DNA of 64,000 bases from Pseudomonadota bacterium (lineage in GTDB: Bacteria > Pseudomonadota > Alphaproteobacteria > Acetobacterales > Acetobacteraceae). The position numbers and the translations under genes are program-made. The DNA is taken from contig JAJXXT010000158.1 in NCBI GenBank assembly GCA_021780935.1, forward strand, positions 54,841 through 118,840, in the 5' to 3' direction. This document shows, piece by piece, positions 25,132 through 33,156 of the stretch. The notes beneath the pieces were generated by a model. That model had not been told where the DNA came from, searched no databases, and worked only from the letters and a program-made list of their open reading frames with translations. Each line of letters opens with the position of its first letter. Within the stretch, counting starts at the first letter, position 1.

Positions 25132-25353
25132 ATGCGTCTGCCCGCCGCCCTCGCGCCGCTGCGCCTGCGGCTGTTCCGCCTGCTATGGACGGCAAACACC
25201 GTCGTCTCGCGCGGCGTGCGGCTGCAGAACACCGGCGCCGGCTGGCTGATGGCCACCTGTCGCCCACCCCGCTGGCCGTGAGCCTGGTGCAGGCGGCGAC
25301 CAATCTGCCGGTGTTCCTGCTCGCGCTGCCCGCGGGCGCGGCGGCATGGGCGC
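25132..25353 (+). pseudogene. Remnant of an MFS transporter (N-terminal fragment, frameshifted)
   Basis: ATG 25132 opens a 49-codon frame (LRLFRLLWTANTVVSRGVRL then QNTGAGWLMATC) that matches the N-terminus of a large MFS family before running into a stop at 25279-25281. From about 25258 the homologous sequence continues in another frame as LSPTPLAVSLVQAATNLPV and FLLALPAGA, consistent with loss of four bases. Homology then ends abruptly near 25347; the other roughly 450 codons are missing and parE follows. It is a dead fragment, upstream of and in the same direction as parE. Confidence 0.8.
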
Positions 25354-25383
25354 TTGAACGGATTCCGCGCGGCTGCCTAGAGT
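25354..25383 (+). promoter_or_regulatory. Candidate sigma-70-type promoter of parE
   Basis: TTGAAC (25354-25359) and TAGAGT (25378-25383) are separated by 18 bp and lie about 24 bp ahead of the parE ATG. Each hexamer matches the consensus at four of six positions. The site lies at the truncated end of the MFS remnant, so the deletion could have fused or created it. Weak evidence from sequence alone. Confidence 0.3.
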
Positions 25384-25406
25384 GGCGTCATGCTTGAGAA
25401 CGTAAG

Positions 25407-27374
25407 ATGAACGATTTGTTTGGATCACCAAAGAAGCCCCGGGGCGCGGACACCTATGACGCCAGCTCCATCGAGGTGCTGGAGGGGCTGGAGCCGGTGC
25501 GCCGGCGGCCGGGGATGTATATCGGCAGCACCGACGAGGGTGCCATGCACCACCTCGCGGCGGAGCTGCTCGACAACGCGATGGACGAGGCGGTGGCGGG
25601 CCACGCGAGCTTCATAGAAATCGCTATGTCGCCCGATAATATCCTGATGGTGCGGGATAATGGACGTGGCATCCCGATCGACCCCCACCCCAAATTCCCC
25701 GACCGTTCGGCGCTCGAGGTGATTCTCACCACACTGCATTCCGGCGGCAAATTCGGTGGCGACGCCTATTCCACCTCGGGCGGGCTGCATGGCGTCGGCT
25801 CCTCGGTGGTCAACGCGCTGGCCAGCTTCCTGGAGGTCGAGGTGGCGCGCGACCGCACGCTCTGGCGCCAGCGCTACGAGCGGGGCGCACCGAAGACGAA
25901 GCTGGTCAATGCCGGTCCCGCGCCCAACCGCCGCGGCACCTCCATCCGCTTCCAGCCCGATGCCACGATATTCGGCCCCGCCCGCTTCCAGCCGCAGCGC
26001 CTCTACCGGCTCTGCCGTTCCAAGGCCTACCTGTTCCGCGGCGTCGAGATCCGCTGGTCCTGCGATGTCTCGCTGATCCGCGACGACACACCCTCGGAGG
26101 CGGTGCTGCATTTCCCCGGCGGCCTGCGTGACAGCCTGGAGGCTGAGATCGAGGGCGCCAGCCTGGTCGCCCCGCTCTGGGCCGGCGAGGCGGAGCTTGG
26201 CCTCGGCCCCGACGGGCAGAAGGCCGGGCGCATCGAGTGGGCGCTCGCCTGGGCGGAGGGCGGCGAGACCAGCATCGCCAGCTACTGCAACACCGTGCCC
26301 ACACCGCTCGGCGGCACGCACGAGGCCGGGTTCCGCGCCGCCTTGCTCAAGGGCCTGCGCGCCTGGGGCGAGCAGCGCAGCAATCGCCGCGCCGCCGCGA
26401 TCACCGGCGAGGACGTCACCGCCGGCATGGCGGCCAAGATCTCGCTGTTCTTCCGCCAGCCGCAATTCCAGGGCCAGACCAAGGAGAAGCTCACCTCGCC
26501 CGAGGCGCCGCGCCTGGTCGAGGCGGCGATCCGCGACCGTTTCGACCATGTTCTGGCCGGCGACCCGCAGGCGGCCGACAATCTTCTGGCTTTTGCCATC
26601 GAGCGTGCCGAGGAACGCGCGCGGCGCAAGGATGCGAAGGACACACCGCGCAAATCGGCGACGCGCCGGCTGCGGCTGCCGGGCAAGCTCGCGGACTGCA
26701 CGCTCGAGGATGCGGGCAAGACCGAGATCTTTCTCGTCGAGGGCGACAGCGCCGGCGGCTCCGCCAAGCAGGCCCGCGACCGTGCCACCCAGGCGGTGCT
26801 GCCGCTGCGTGGCAAGATCCTCAACGTCGCCTCCGCCAGCGTCGACAAGCTGCGCCAGAACCAGGAGCTGAAGGACCTCGTCGAGGCGCTCGGCTGCGGC
26901 ATCGGCGATCGTTTCGACCGCGCGCGGCTTCGTTACGGTCGCGTGATCATCATGACGGATGCCGACGTCGACGGCGCGCATATCGCGACCCTGCTGATGA
27001 CGTTTTTCTGGAAGGAGCTGCCGGACCTGGTGCGCCACGGCCATCTCTACCTCGCCCGCCCGCCGCTCTACCGCCTGACCCAGGGTGCGAAGAGCGTCTA
27101 TGCGATGGACGACGCGGACAAGGACGCCAGGATGAAGGCGTTCCGCGGCAAGGTGGATGTCAGCCGCTTCAAGGGCCTGGGCGAGATGCCGCCGGGCCAG
27201 CTTCGCGACACCACCATGGACCCGGCGCGGCGGACGCTGCTGCAGGTGGTGGCACCACCCGACCAGCGCGCGCATACCAATGAGACGGTGGAGAACCTGA
27301 TGGGGCGGCGGCCGGAACTGCGCTTCCGCTTCATCCAGGAGCACGCCGCCGCCGTCGCGGAGCTTGACGTGTAG
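25407..27374 (+). CDS. parE: DNA topoisomerase IV subunit B
   Basis: A 655-residue GHKL ATPase plus TOPRIM subunit. The ATP site shows ELLDNAMDEAVAGHA, VRDNGRGIPID and GGLHGVGSSVVNALA. The TOPRIM domain has FLVEGDSAGGSAKQARDR and IIMTDADVDGAHI, followed by RFKGLGEMPPGQLRDTTMDP. The length, lack of the extra gyrase insert and the N-terminal DLFGSPK favour ParE over GyrB. It pairs with ParC to decatenate chromosomes and supplies the ATP-driven part. It stands alone between an MFS remnant and a convergent efflux operon (6-bp gap). Confidence 0.9.
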   Translation: MNDLFGSPKKPRGADTYDASSIEVLEGLEPVRRRPGMYIGSTDEGAMHHLAAELLDNAMDEAVAGHASFIEIAMSPDNILMVRDNGRGIPIDPHPKFPDRSALEVILTTLHSGGKFGGDAYSTSGGLHGVGSSVVNALASFLEVEVARDRTLWRQRYERGAPKTKLVNAGPAPNRRGTSIRFQPDATIFGPARFQPQRLYRLCRSKAYLFRGVEIRWSCDVSLIRDDTPSEAVLHFPGGLRDSLEAEIEGASLVAPLWAGEAELGLGPDGQKAGRIEWALAWAEGGETSIASYCNTVPTPLGGTHEAGFRAALLKGLRAWGEQRSNRRAAAITGEDVTAGMAAKISLFFRQPQFQGQTKEKLTSPEAPRLVEAAIRDRFDHVLAGDPQAADNLLAFAIERAEERARRKDAKDTPRKSATRRLRLPGKLADCTLEDAGKTEIFLVEGDSAGGSAKQARDRATQAVLPLRGKILNVASASVDKLRQNQELKDLVEALGCGIGDRFDRARLRYGRVIIMTDADVDGAHIATLLMTFFWKELPDLVRHGHLYLARPPLYRLTQGAKSVYAMDDADKDARMKAFRGKVDVSRFKGLGEMPPGQLRDTTMDPARRTLLQVVAPPDQRAHTNETVENLMGRRPELRFRFIQEHAAAVAELDV

Positions 27375-27380
27375 CGCCCC

Positions 27381-28508
27381 TCAATCCAGCGTGCGCCGGT
27401 AGGTCGCCACCGCGACGATGCCGATCACCACGGCAAACACCGCCATCGGCCAGATATCGGGCGCGATCTCCGCCCAGCCATTGCCCTTCAGCAACACGCC
27501 GCGGGCGATGCGCAGTGCATGCGTGATCGGCAGCGCATCGCCGATCGCCTGCGCCCAGACCGGCATGCCGCGAAACGGAAACAGAAAGCCCGAAAGCAGC
27601 ATCGAGGGCAGAAACACGAACTGCGCCATCTGCATCGCCTGGCGCTGCGTGCGCGCGACGGAGGAGATCACGAAGCCGAGAGCCAGGTTGCAGAGAATGA
27701 ACAGCCCGATCGCCCCCAGCAGCAGCGGCAGCGAGCCCGCGACCGGCACGCCGAACACCACCACCGCGATGCCCAGCACCAGCCCGATCTGCAGATAGCC
27801 GAGCCCGACATAGGGCAGGATTTTCCCCAGCAGCACCTCGGCGGGCTGGATCGGCAGCACCAGCAGGTTCTCCATGGTGCCAAGCTCGCGCTCGCGGGTG
27901 ATCGCCATCGCGGTCGAAACCAGGGTCGAGAAGGTCAGCACCACCGCGATCAGCGCCGGCACGATGTTGAGTGCGGTGATCTGCTCGGGGTTGTAGCGCG
28001 CGTGCACGATGGTCTGATAGGGCACAAGTGCCGGGCGAAACCGCGGGTCGGGCGGCAGATCGCGCGTCAGCACACCGGCACCGAGCGCATTGACCGCGGC
28101 CGTCGCGTTGCCGATCGCCGTGGGATCGGACCCGTCGGCATCGATCAGGATCGAGGGCGAGGCGCCGTGCTGCACGTCGCGCTGAAAATTCGGCGGAATA
28201 TTGATGATGAACATCACGTCCCAGCGCCGCAGCGCCTCCTCGGCCGCGGCCTCGGTCGGGTAGGTTTTGATGTCGAAATATTTTGTGTTCTCGAGCGCGG
28301 TGACGATATCGCGCTCATAGCGGGAGTGATCGGCGGAGACGAGTGCGGTCGGAAGGTGGCGCGGGTTCGTGTTGATGGCGTAGCCGAACAGGAAAAGCTG
28401 GATCATCGGCAGCACCAGCGTCAGCATCACCGTGCCACGGTCGCGGCTGAGCTGAAGCGTCTCCTTGGCCAGCATCGCGACAAAGCGACGGGCGGAGAAC
28501 AGGTTCAT
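27381..28508 (-). CDS. ABC-2 type transporter permease
   Basis: A 375-residue ABC-2 permease of the YhhJ/YbhR type. One N-terminal helix (TVMLTLVLPMIQLFLFGYAI) is followed by a large extracytoplasmic domain of about 150 residues and then five C-terminal helices. The segment ITRERELGTMENLLVLPIQPAEVLLGK is the cytoplasmic coupling helix diagnostic of this family. It is the last gene of the tetR-hlyD-ATPase-permease operon and overlaps the ATPase by ATGA. YbhFSR-type systems have two permeases; here only one is present, so a homodimer is likely. Confidence 0.88.
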   Translation of the reverse strand: MNLFSARRFVAMLAKETLQLSRDRGTVMLTLVLPMIQLFLFGYAINTNPRHLPTALVSADHSRYERDIVTALENTKYFDIKTYPTEAAAEEALRRWDVMFIINIPPNFQRDVQHGASPSILIDADGSDPTAIGNATAAVNALGAGVLTRDLPPDPRFRPALVPYQTIVHARYNPEQITALNIVPALIAVVLTFSTLVSTAMAITRERELGTMENLLVLPIQPAEVLLGKILPYVGLGYLQIGLVLGIAVVVFGVPVAGSLPLLLGAIGLFILCNLALGFVISSVARTQRQAMQMAQFVFLPSMLLSGFLFPFRGMPVWAQAIGDALPITHALRIARGVLLKGNGWAEIAPDIWPMAVFAVVIGIVAVATYRRTLD

Positions 28509-29440
28509 GCGGCATCCCCGTAGGACGTGCCCGGGGGCGGATTGCTCAGCATGTGGATGAACACGTCGTCGAGCCGCGGCGGCACCTCGCGCCAGTCGAG
28601 ATGCGCGAGCCCGGCCGCGCCGATTTCCTGGCGCAGCACCGCGGTATCGCCGCCGGTCACCCGCAGCGCGCGGCCGAAGACGGTGGCGGTTTCCACGCCG
28701 GCGCGCTGGCGCAGCAGCGGCGCCGCGGCCTCGATCTCGCCGCCCGCCACCTCCATGACGCTGATATGCGCCTGGCTCACCACGTCCTCGGCGGAGCCCT
28801 GCACCACGACATGGCCGCCCGCGAGATAGATCAGGCGGGCGCAGCGTTCCGCCTCGTCCATGTAATGCGTGGAGACGAGGATGGTCATGCCCTCGGCGGC
28901 AAACTCGTGGATCAGGTCCCAGAACTCGCGCCGCGCCTTGGCGTCCACGCCCGCGGTCGGCTCGTCGAGCAGCAGCAGGCGTGGGCGGTGCAGCACGGCC
29001 GCCGCGAGCGCCAGCCGCTGCTTCCAGCCACCGGAAAGCTGATCCGCGAGCTGCGTCATCCGATCGCCGAGGCCCGCCCGCTCCACGGTGGCACGGATCG
29101 CGTGCTCGCGCTGCGGCACGCCGTGCAGACGCGCGATGAACGACAGGTTCTCCGCGACGGTGAGGTCGCCATAGAGGCTGAACCGTTGCGTCATGTAGCC
29201 AACGTGACGGCGGATTTCATCGGCGCCGCGCCGCAGGTCGATACCGAGGCAGGTGCCCCGCCCGGCATCGGCCAGCAGCAGGCCGGTCAGCAGGCGCATC
29301 GTCGTCGTCTTACCGCTGCCATTGCCGCCGAGAAATCCGCACACCTCGCCCTCGGCCACCCGCAGCGAGAGGTTCTCGATCACCTGCCGCCGGCCGAACC
29401 GCTTGCTGAGGCCCTCGACATCGATCGCGTAGGTGGTCAC
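28505..29440 (-). CDS. ABC-2 transporter ATP-binding protein
   Basis: A 311-residue ATPase. Walker A is GGNGSGKTTT, the signature is LSGGWKQRLALAAAVLHRP, Walker B LLLLDEPTAGVD and the H-loop is LVSTHYMDEAERC. The last 90 residues form the DrrA-like C-terminal extension. Start is GTG 29440, overlapping the HlyD stop (GTGA); open frame upstream is not homologous. In the YbhF group the ATPase often has two fused cassettes, here just one. It powers export with the permease and the HlyD-type adaptor. Confidence 0.88.
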   Translation of the reverse strand: MTTYAIDVEGLSKRFGRRQVIENLSLRVAEGEVCGFLGGNGSGKTTTMRLLTGLLLADAGRGTCLGIDLRRGADEIRRHVGYMTQRFSLYGDLTVAENLSFIARLHGVPQREHAIRATVERAGLGDRMTQLADQLSGGWKQRLALAAAVLHRPRLLLLDEPTAGVDAKARREFWDLIHEFAAEGMTILVSTHYMDEAERCARLIYLAGGHVVVQGSAEDVVSQAHISVMEVAGGEIEAAAPLLRQRAGVETATVFGRALRVTGGDTAVLRQEIGAAGLAHLDWREVPPRLDDVFIHMLSNPPPGTSYGDAA

Positions 29441-30426
29441 CGCGTCCCTCCGCCGCCCGCCGGGCGCACCGTCAGCGGCTGGCCCGGGTGCAGCAGCAGC
29501 AGGTCGGCCGCAGGCGGCGTCGCCTCGATGCGATAGACCAGGTTGCCGCGCGAGCTTTCGCTGTAGATCACCGGCGGCGTGTATTCCGGCTTCGGCGCGA
29601 TATAGGAGATGTGTGCCTGGAACCCGGCGCCGCATCCGTCGCAGGAAATCGCGACCGGCTCGCCGTATCGTAACGAGGATAATGCCGCCTCCGGCACGAA
29701 AAACAGTATCCGCAAATTGCCGGTGGGCAGCAGGTCCACCACCGTGGCACCGGCGGTGAGCGCCTCGCCCGCCCGCGCGGCCACATCCACCACAACCCCC
29801 GCCGCCGGTGCGACGACGCGCCGCTGCGAGAGCTGCCAGCGTGCCTGCGCCAGGGCCGCGCGCGCCGCCACCACCGCGGCGCGCTGTGCCGCGATCTGCT
29901 CTGGCCGCCCCGAGGGTCGGCGCAGCAACGCCAGGGCCGCCGCCGACCCCGCCACCTGCGCGTTCGCCGAAACCAGCGCCTGCCGCTCGGTATCGACCGT
30001 CTGCTGCGAGACGGCATGGCCGGGCAGGAGATGTTCGTCGCGCGCGAGATCGGCCGCGATTCGCAGCCGCACCGCGGTCTTGTCGGCGAGATCGGCCTGG
30101 GCCTGGGCAATCTGCTCGGGCCTACCGCCCGGCTGCTCCAGGTTGCGCAGCGTGGCCTCGGCCTGCGTGAGGCTCGCCCGCGCCTGGCGCACCGCCGCCA
30201 GGTCGCCGGTGGGGTCCTGCTCGAAAACTGGCGCGCCCTTCGCGAGAAGCTGCCCGCGCATCACATCCACATGCCGAAGCTGGCCGGCCAGTGTCGGGCC
30301 GAGAAACACATCATCGCCCTCGGCATAGCCCTGCCAGACATCGCCGGCCGGGCGCCCACCCTTCCAGACATAGGCGGCACCGGCAATCGCCAGAACCACC
30401 AGCACGAGCAGCAGCATTTTCTTCAT
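29437..30426 (-). CDS. HlyD/YbhG-type periplasmic adaptor (membrane fusion protein)
   Basis: A 329-residue adaptor with one N-terminal helix (MKKMLLLVLVVLAIAGAAYV). A lipoyl half-domain (VFLGPTLAGQLRHVDVMRGQ) precedes a long Ala/Gln-rich alpha-helical hairpin (about 85-205, with two RPEQIA repeats, each at the head of an arm), and the second lipoyl half is RRVVAPAAGVVVDVAARAGE. The beta-barrel follows. It should link the ABC-2 permease to an outer-membrane channel encoded elsewhere. ATGA overlap with tetR upstream and GTGA with the ATPase downstream tie the operon together. Confidence 0.88.
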   Translation of the reverse strand: MKKMLLLVLVVLAIAGAAYVWKGGRPAGDVWQGYAEGDDVFLGPTLAGQLRHVDVMRGQLLAKGAPVFEQDPTGDLAAVRQARASLTQAEATLRNLEQPGGRPEQIAQAQADLADKTAVRLRIAADLARDEHLLPGHAVSQQTVDTERQALVSANAQVAGSAAALALLRRPSGRPEQIAAQRAAVVAARAALAQARWQLSQRRVVAPAAGVVVDVAARAGEALTAGATVVDLLPTGNLRILFFVPEAALSSLRYGEPVAISCDGCGAGFQAHISYIAPKPEYTPPVIYSESSRGNLVYRIEATPPAADLLLLHPGQPLTVRPAGGGGTR

Positions 30427-31052
30427 GGCGCCAATCCCGATGGAGCAAGCCCACGCAGCAGGTTTTCGGCATGCGCCTCGATCATCGCGGCGGGGTCGAG
30501 CGGCCCTTTCGCGTGCCGCCCGATCGTGTCGCGCCACAGCATCGCGAGCAGCACCGGCGCAAACACCGCCGGCGCGATTGCCATCGGGTCCACGTCGCGG
30601 AACTCGCCACGCTTGACGCCCCGCGCGATGATCTCCGCCACCATCCGCATCCCGCGCGCGCCCACCTGCTCGGCGTAGAACCGGGCGATGGCGGGGTTGC
30701 GCCCGGCCTCGGTGAGCACCAGGCGCGGAATCGCGGCGACGCCGTCCCGGCCCATGCCGCGCGCGCGCGCCAGCAGGCCGCGCAGTACCTCGGGCGCCGG
30801 CTGATCTTGTGCCGCGACCCAGGTTTCGGTGGCGGCCAGCCGCGGCAGCAGGGCCTCGCGCACCACCGCGAAGAACAGCTCCTCCTTGGTCGGGAAGTAG
30901 AGGTAGAGCGTGCCCTTCGCGATGCCGGCGCGCGCCGCCACGTCCTGCATGCGGGTGGCGGCGAACCCCTTTTCGGCAAAGACCGCGAGCGCGGCGGCGG
31001 CGATTTCGCCGGGCCTCGCGTCCTTGCGCCGGGTGCGGCGGCTTTCGCTCAT
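30423..31052 (-). CDS. TetR-family transcriptional regulator of the efflux operon
   Basis: A 209-residue repressor. The helix-turn-helix lies at about residues 27-50 (MQDVAARAGIAKGTLYLYFP then TKEELF), followed by an all-helical ligand domain like that of the AcrR/YbiH group. ATG 31052 is right at the homology start. A perfect 14-bp palindrome lies 15 bp upstream, so autoregulation of the whole tetR-hlyD-ATPase-permease operon is expected, released by a small ligand that the pump exports. Confidence 0.88.
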   Translation of the reverse strand: MSESRRTRRKDARPGEIAAAALAVFAEKGFAATRMQDVAARAGIAKGTLYLYFPTKEELFFAVVREALLPRLAATETWVAAQDQPAPEVLRGLLARARGMGRDGVAAIPRLVLTEAGRNPAIARFYAEQVGARGMRMVAEIIARGVKRGEFRDVDPMAIAPAVFAPVLLAMLWRDTIGRHAKGPLDPAAMIEAHAENLLRGLAPSGLAP

Positions 31053-31066
31053 GACTCTATACTGAC

Positions 31067-31080
31067 TGACCGGCCGGTCA
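31067..31080. promoter_or_regulatory. Probable TetR operator, perfect 14-bp palindrome
   Basis: TGACCGGCCGGTCA is a perfect inverted repeat 14 bp before the tetR start codon and matches the TGACyGrycRGTCA style of many TetR operators. It lies where the leftward tetR promoter should be, and also ahead of the rightward small gene at 31193, which could share the control. Confidence 0.75.
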
Positions 31081-31192
31081 TTGACAAGCAGCCTTGCCGA
31101 ACCACCTTGACCGCGACAGCCTGCCGGCCTCACACGCTTCTCGCCTTGATCTGGCTCAAGGCACGCAACCGCGCGAAAGGCAGCATCGCACC

Positions 31193-31453
31193 GTGGAACA
31201 GGACATGCGCAAACAGGCCGAGGCGCTCGCCGAGCGCCTGCGCGACGAGGGCAGGGAGGACCACGCGGGATCGCTCGTCAAGGCGGCGCGGGCCATCGGG
31301 CAAGGCGCGGAAAGCGCGGTGTTCGCGACGCTGCTTGGCGTCGTGGACGTGGTGCTCGATGCCGCCGAAGCGATCGACCCGCGCACCCAGGCGATGGCGG
31401 AGGAACTGCGCACCATGGTCGAGGCGCGGCTGCCCCGGCCACGCAAGCCCTGA
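31193..31453 (+). CDS. Small conserved-looking hypothetical protein
   Basis: 86 residues from GTG 31193 (82 from ATG 31205). It is a soluble, mostly helical, charged protein (MRKQAEALAERLRDEGREDH) with one modestly hydrophobic helix in the middle (FATLLGVVDVVLDAAEAI). I recognise no family. It is divergent from the tetR operon and lies 60 bp before an amino-acid binding-protein gene. Codon use matches the neighbours, and the protein looks real, but no function can be given. Confidence 0.55.
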   Translation: MEQDMRKQAEALAERLRDEGREDHAGSLVKAARAIGQGAESAVFATLLGVVDVVLDAAEAIDPRTQAMAEELRTMVEARLPRPRKP

Positions 31454-31513
31454 GCAAGCGGGCGCCTGCCGCGCACCGCCCGCACCGACGCGACCCGACG
31501 AGGAACAAACCGC

Positions 31514-32386
31514 ATGACCAACGACGTCCATCTCACCCTCGCCCACGCTCCCCTCGCCCGCCGCGCCCTGCTGCGCGCCGCCCCCCTCCTGCTCACCGCC
31601 CCTGCCCTGCTCGCAACCCCCGCGCGCGCCGCTGCGCCGGCCGGGTTCAAGACGGTGCGGCACGGCCGGCTCACCCTGGCCTTCCGCCCGGACGATAAGC
31701 CCGTCTCGTTCATCGCCGGCGGCAAGCCGCAGGGGTTTCAGATCGACTTCACGGCGGCGATCGCGGCGCGTCTCGGCCTCATGCCGGAATTCGTGGCGAC
31801 GGATTTCGCAAGCATGATCCCGGCCGTCGTCGGCGGGCGCTACGACAGCGCCGCCTTCGCGGTGCTGGTGACACCGGCGCGCGAGCGCATCGTCGCCTTC
31901 ACGACCCCGGTGACGTTCAACGAGGCACGGCTGGTGAGCCGGCGCAAGGCGCCGCTCGCGCGCGTGCAGGAGGGGACCGGCAAGACGGTCGCCATCACTC
32001 GCGGCAGCGCGCTCATTCCCATCATGCAACGTCTGGCACCCGGCGTGCAGGTGCGTGAGTTCCCCAACATCGCGTCGAGCCTCAACGCGCTGCGCGCGGG
32101 CCAGGTCGCGGGCCTGTTCACCGGGCTTGCCACCGCTGATGCGCTGGCCAAGGCACATCCCGACCTCACCACCTCCCAGCGTGTCACCAGCGGTGCCGGC
32201 GCCTACCCCGTGGCGAAGGCCGACGCCGCCCTGCTGCACGCGATGGATGGCGCGATTGCCGCGCTGATGCATGACGGCACGTATCTGCGCCTGTTCGCCC
32301 GCTGGCTGCCGCCGCGCGTGCGCATCCCGCAGGCGCTGTACGACGCCTATCCCGGCATGCCGCGCCAGAAGCCGCTGGCGGGCTGA
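31514..32386 (+). CDS. ABC transporter substrate-binding protein, polar amino acid type (family 3)
   Basis: A 290-residue periplasmic binding protein. A twin-arginine-like/Sec signal (LARRALLRAAPLLLTAPALL, cleaved after ARA near residue 38) precedes a family-3 binding core: KPQGFQIDFTAAIAARLGL, FASMIPAVVGGRYDSAAFAV, TPARERIVAFTTPVTFNEARL and NIASSLNALRAGQVAGLFTG. It should capture an amino acid or related cation. It sits 5 bp before its permease gene. No cognate ATPase gene is within reach, see the findings. Confidence 0.85.
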   Translation: MTNDVHLTLAHAPLARRALLRAAPLLLTAPALLATPARAAAPAGFKTVRHGRLTLAFRPDDKPVSFIAGGKPQGFQIDFTAAIAARLGLMPEFVATDFASMIPAVVGGRYDSAAFAVLVTPARERIVAFTTPVTFNEARLVSRRKAPLARVQEGTGKTVAITRGSALIPIMQRLAPGVQVREFPNIASSLNALRAGQVAGLFTGLATADALAKAHPDLTTSQRVTSGAGAYPVAKADAALLHAMDGAIAALMHDGTYLRLFARWLPPRVRIPQALYDAYPGMPRQKPLAG

Positions 32387-32391
32387 GGGTG

Positions 32392-33099
32392 ATGGAGGGT
32401 TTGCTCCGCATCCAGCAGACCTTCTTCAACCTGCGGGAGATGGCGAGCGTGGTGCCGACCATGCTGACCGTGGGTCTGCCCAACACGCTGCTGCTCTCGG
32501 TGCTGGCGAGCCTGATCGGGATCGCGATCGGGCTGCCGCTCTCGCTTGGGCTGGCGGCGCGGCGGCGGCGGCTGCGCCTGCCCTGCCGCGCCTATACCGA
32601 CGTCCTGCGCGGCCTGCCGCATATCCTCAGCGTCTATCTCATCGGGCAGGGCCTGCCGCTGGCGGGCCTCGCGGTGTTCGGCAACGACACCTATGCCTAT
32701 GCGGCGCTGGCGATCGGCATGATCGAGAGCGCCTATATGGCCGAGATCTTCCGCGCCGGCATTCAATCCGTGCCGCGCGGCCAGCGCGAGGCGGCGCACG
32801 CGCTCGGGCTTGGACGCTGGGCGACGCTGCGTCACATCGTGCTGCCGCAGGCGCTGCGCCGGGTGCTACCGCCGCTGACCGGGCAGTTCATCCTGGTGAT
32901 CAAGGGCACGGCCCTGGTGTTCCTGCTCGGCCTGACCGTCGGCCAGCGGGAGCTGTTCTCGATCGCCCAGGACGCCGCGGTGAACGATGCCAATCTGTCG
33001 CCACTGATGGTGGCGGGCATCGCCTACCTCGCCCTCACTGTGCCGATGACCTACGCCGTGAACGCGTGGGAGCGGCGGCTGCGGGCATCGAGCCCGTAG
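32392..33099 (+). CDS. Amino acid ABC transporter permease (HisM/GlnP type)
   Basis: A 235-residue permease with five or six helices. VGLPNTLLLSVLASLIGIAIGLPL is the usual opening, and the EAA loop reads QREAAHALGLGRWATLRHIVLPQALRRVLPPLTGQF, a near-perfect polar-amino-acid permease signature. ATG 32392 is preferred; GTG 32389 directly before it is also possible. It is transcribed with the upstream binding protein. The usual third partner, an ATPase, is missing: the next gene is the unrelated LplT-PlsC gene. Confidence 0.87.
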   Translation: MEGLLRIQQTFFNLREMASVVPTMLTVGLPNTLLLSVLASLIGIAIGLPLSLGLAARRRRLRLPCRAYTDVLRGLPHILSVYLIGQGLPLAGLAVFGNDTYAYAALAIGMIESAYMAEIFRAGIQSVPRGQREAAHALGLGRWATLRHIVLPQALRRVLPPLTGQFILVIKGTALVFLLGLTVGQRELFSIAQDAAVNDANLSPLMVAGIAYLALTVPMTYAVNAWERRLRASSP

Positions 33100-33156
33100 C
33101 GCCGGCGCCAGCCGCCAAGCTCGCACCGCCGCGCGGTCTGAGGAAGGAAGCCAGCG

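Noticed and set aside
25425..27344. 639-codon minus-strand frame opposite parE
   Set aside because: Mirror frame of a highly conserved gene, no domain signature.
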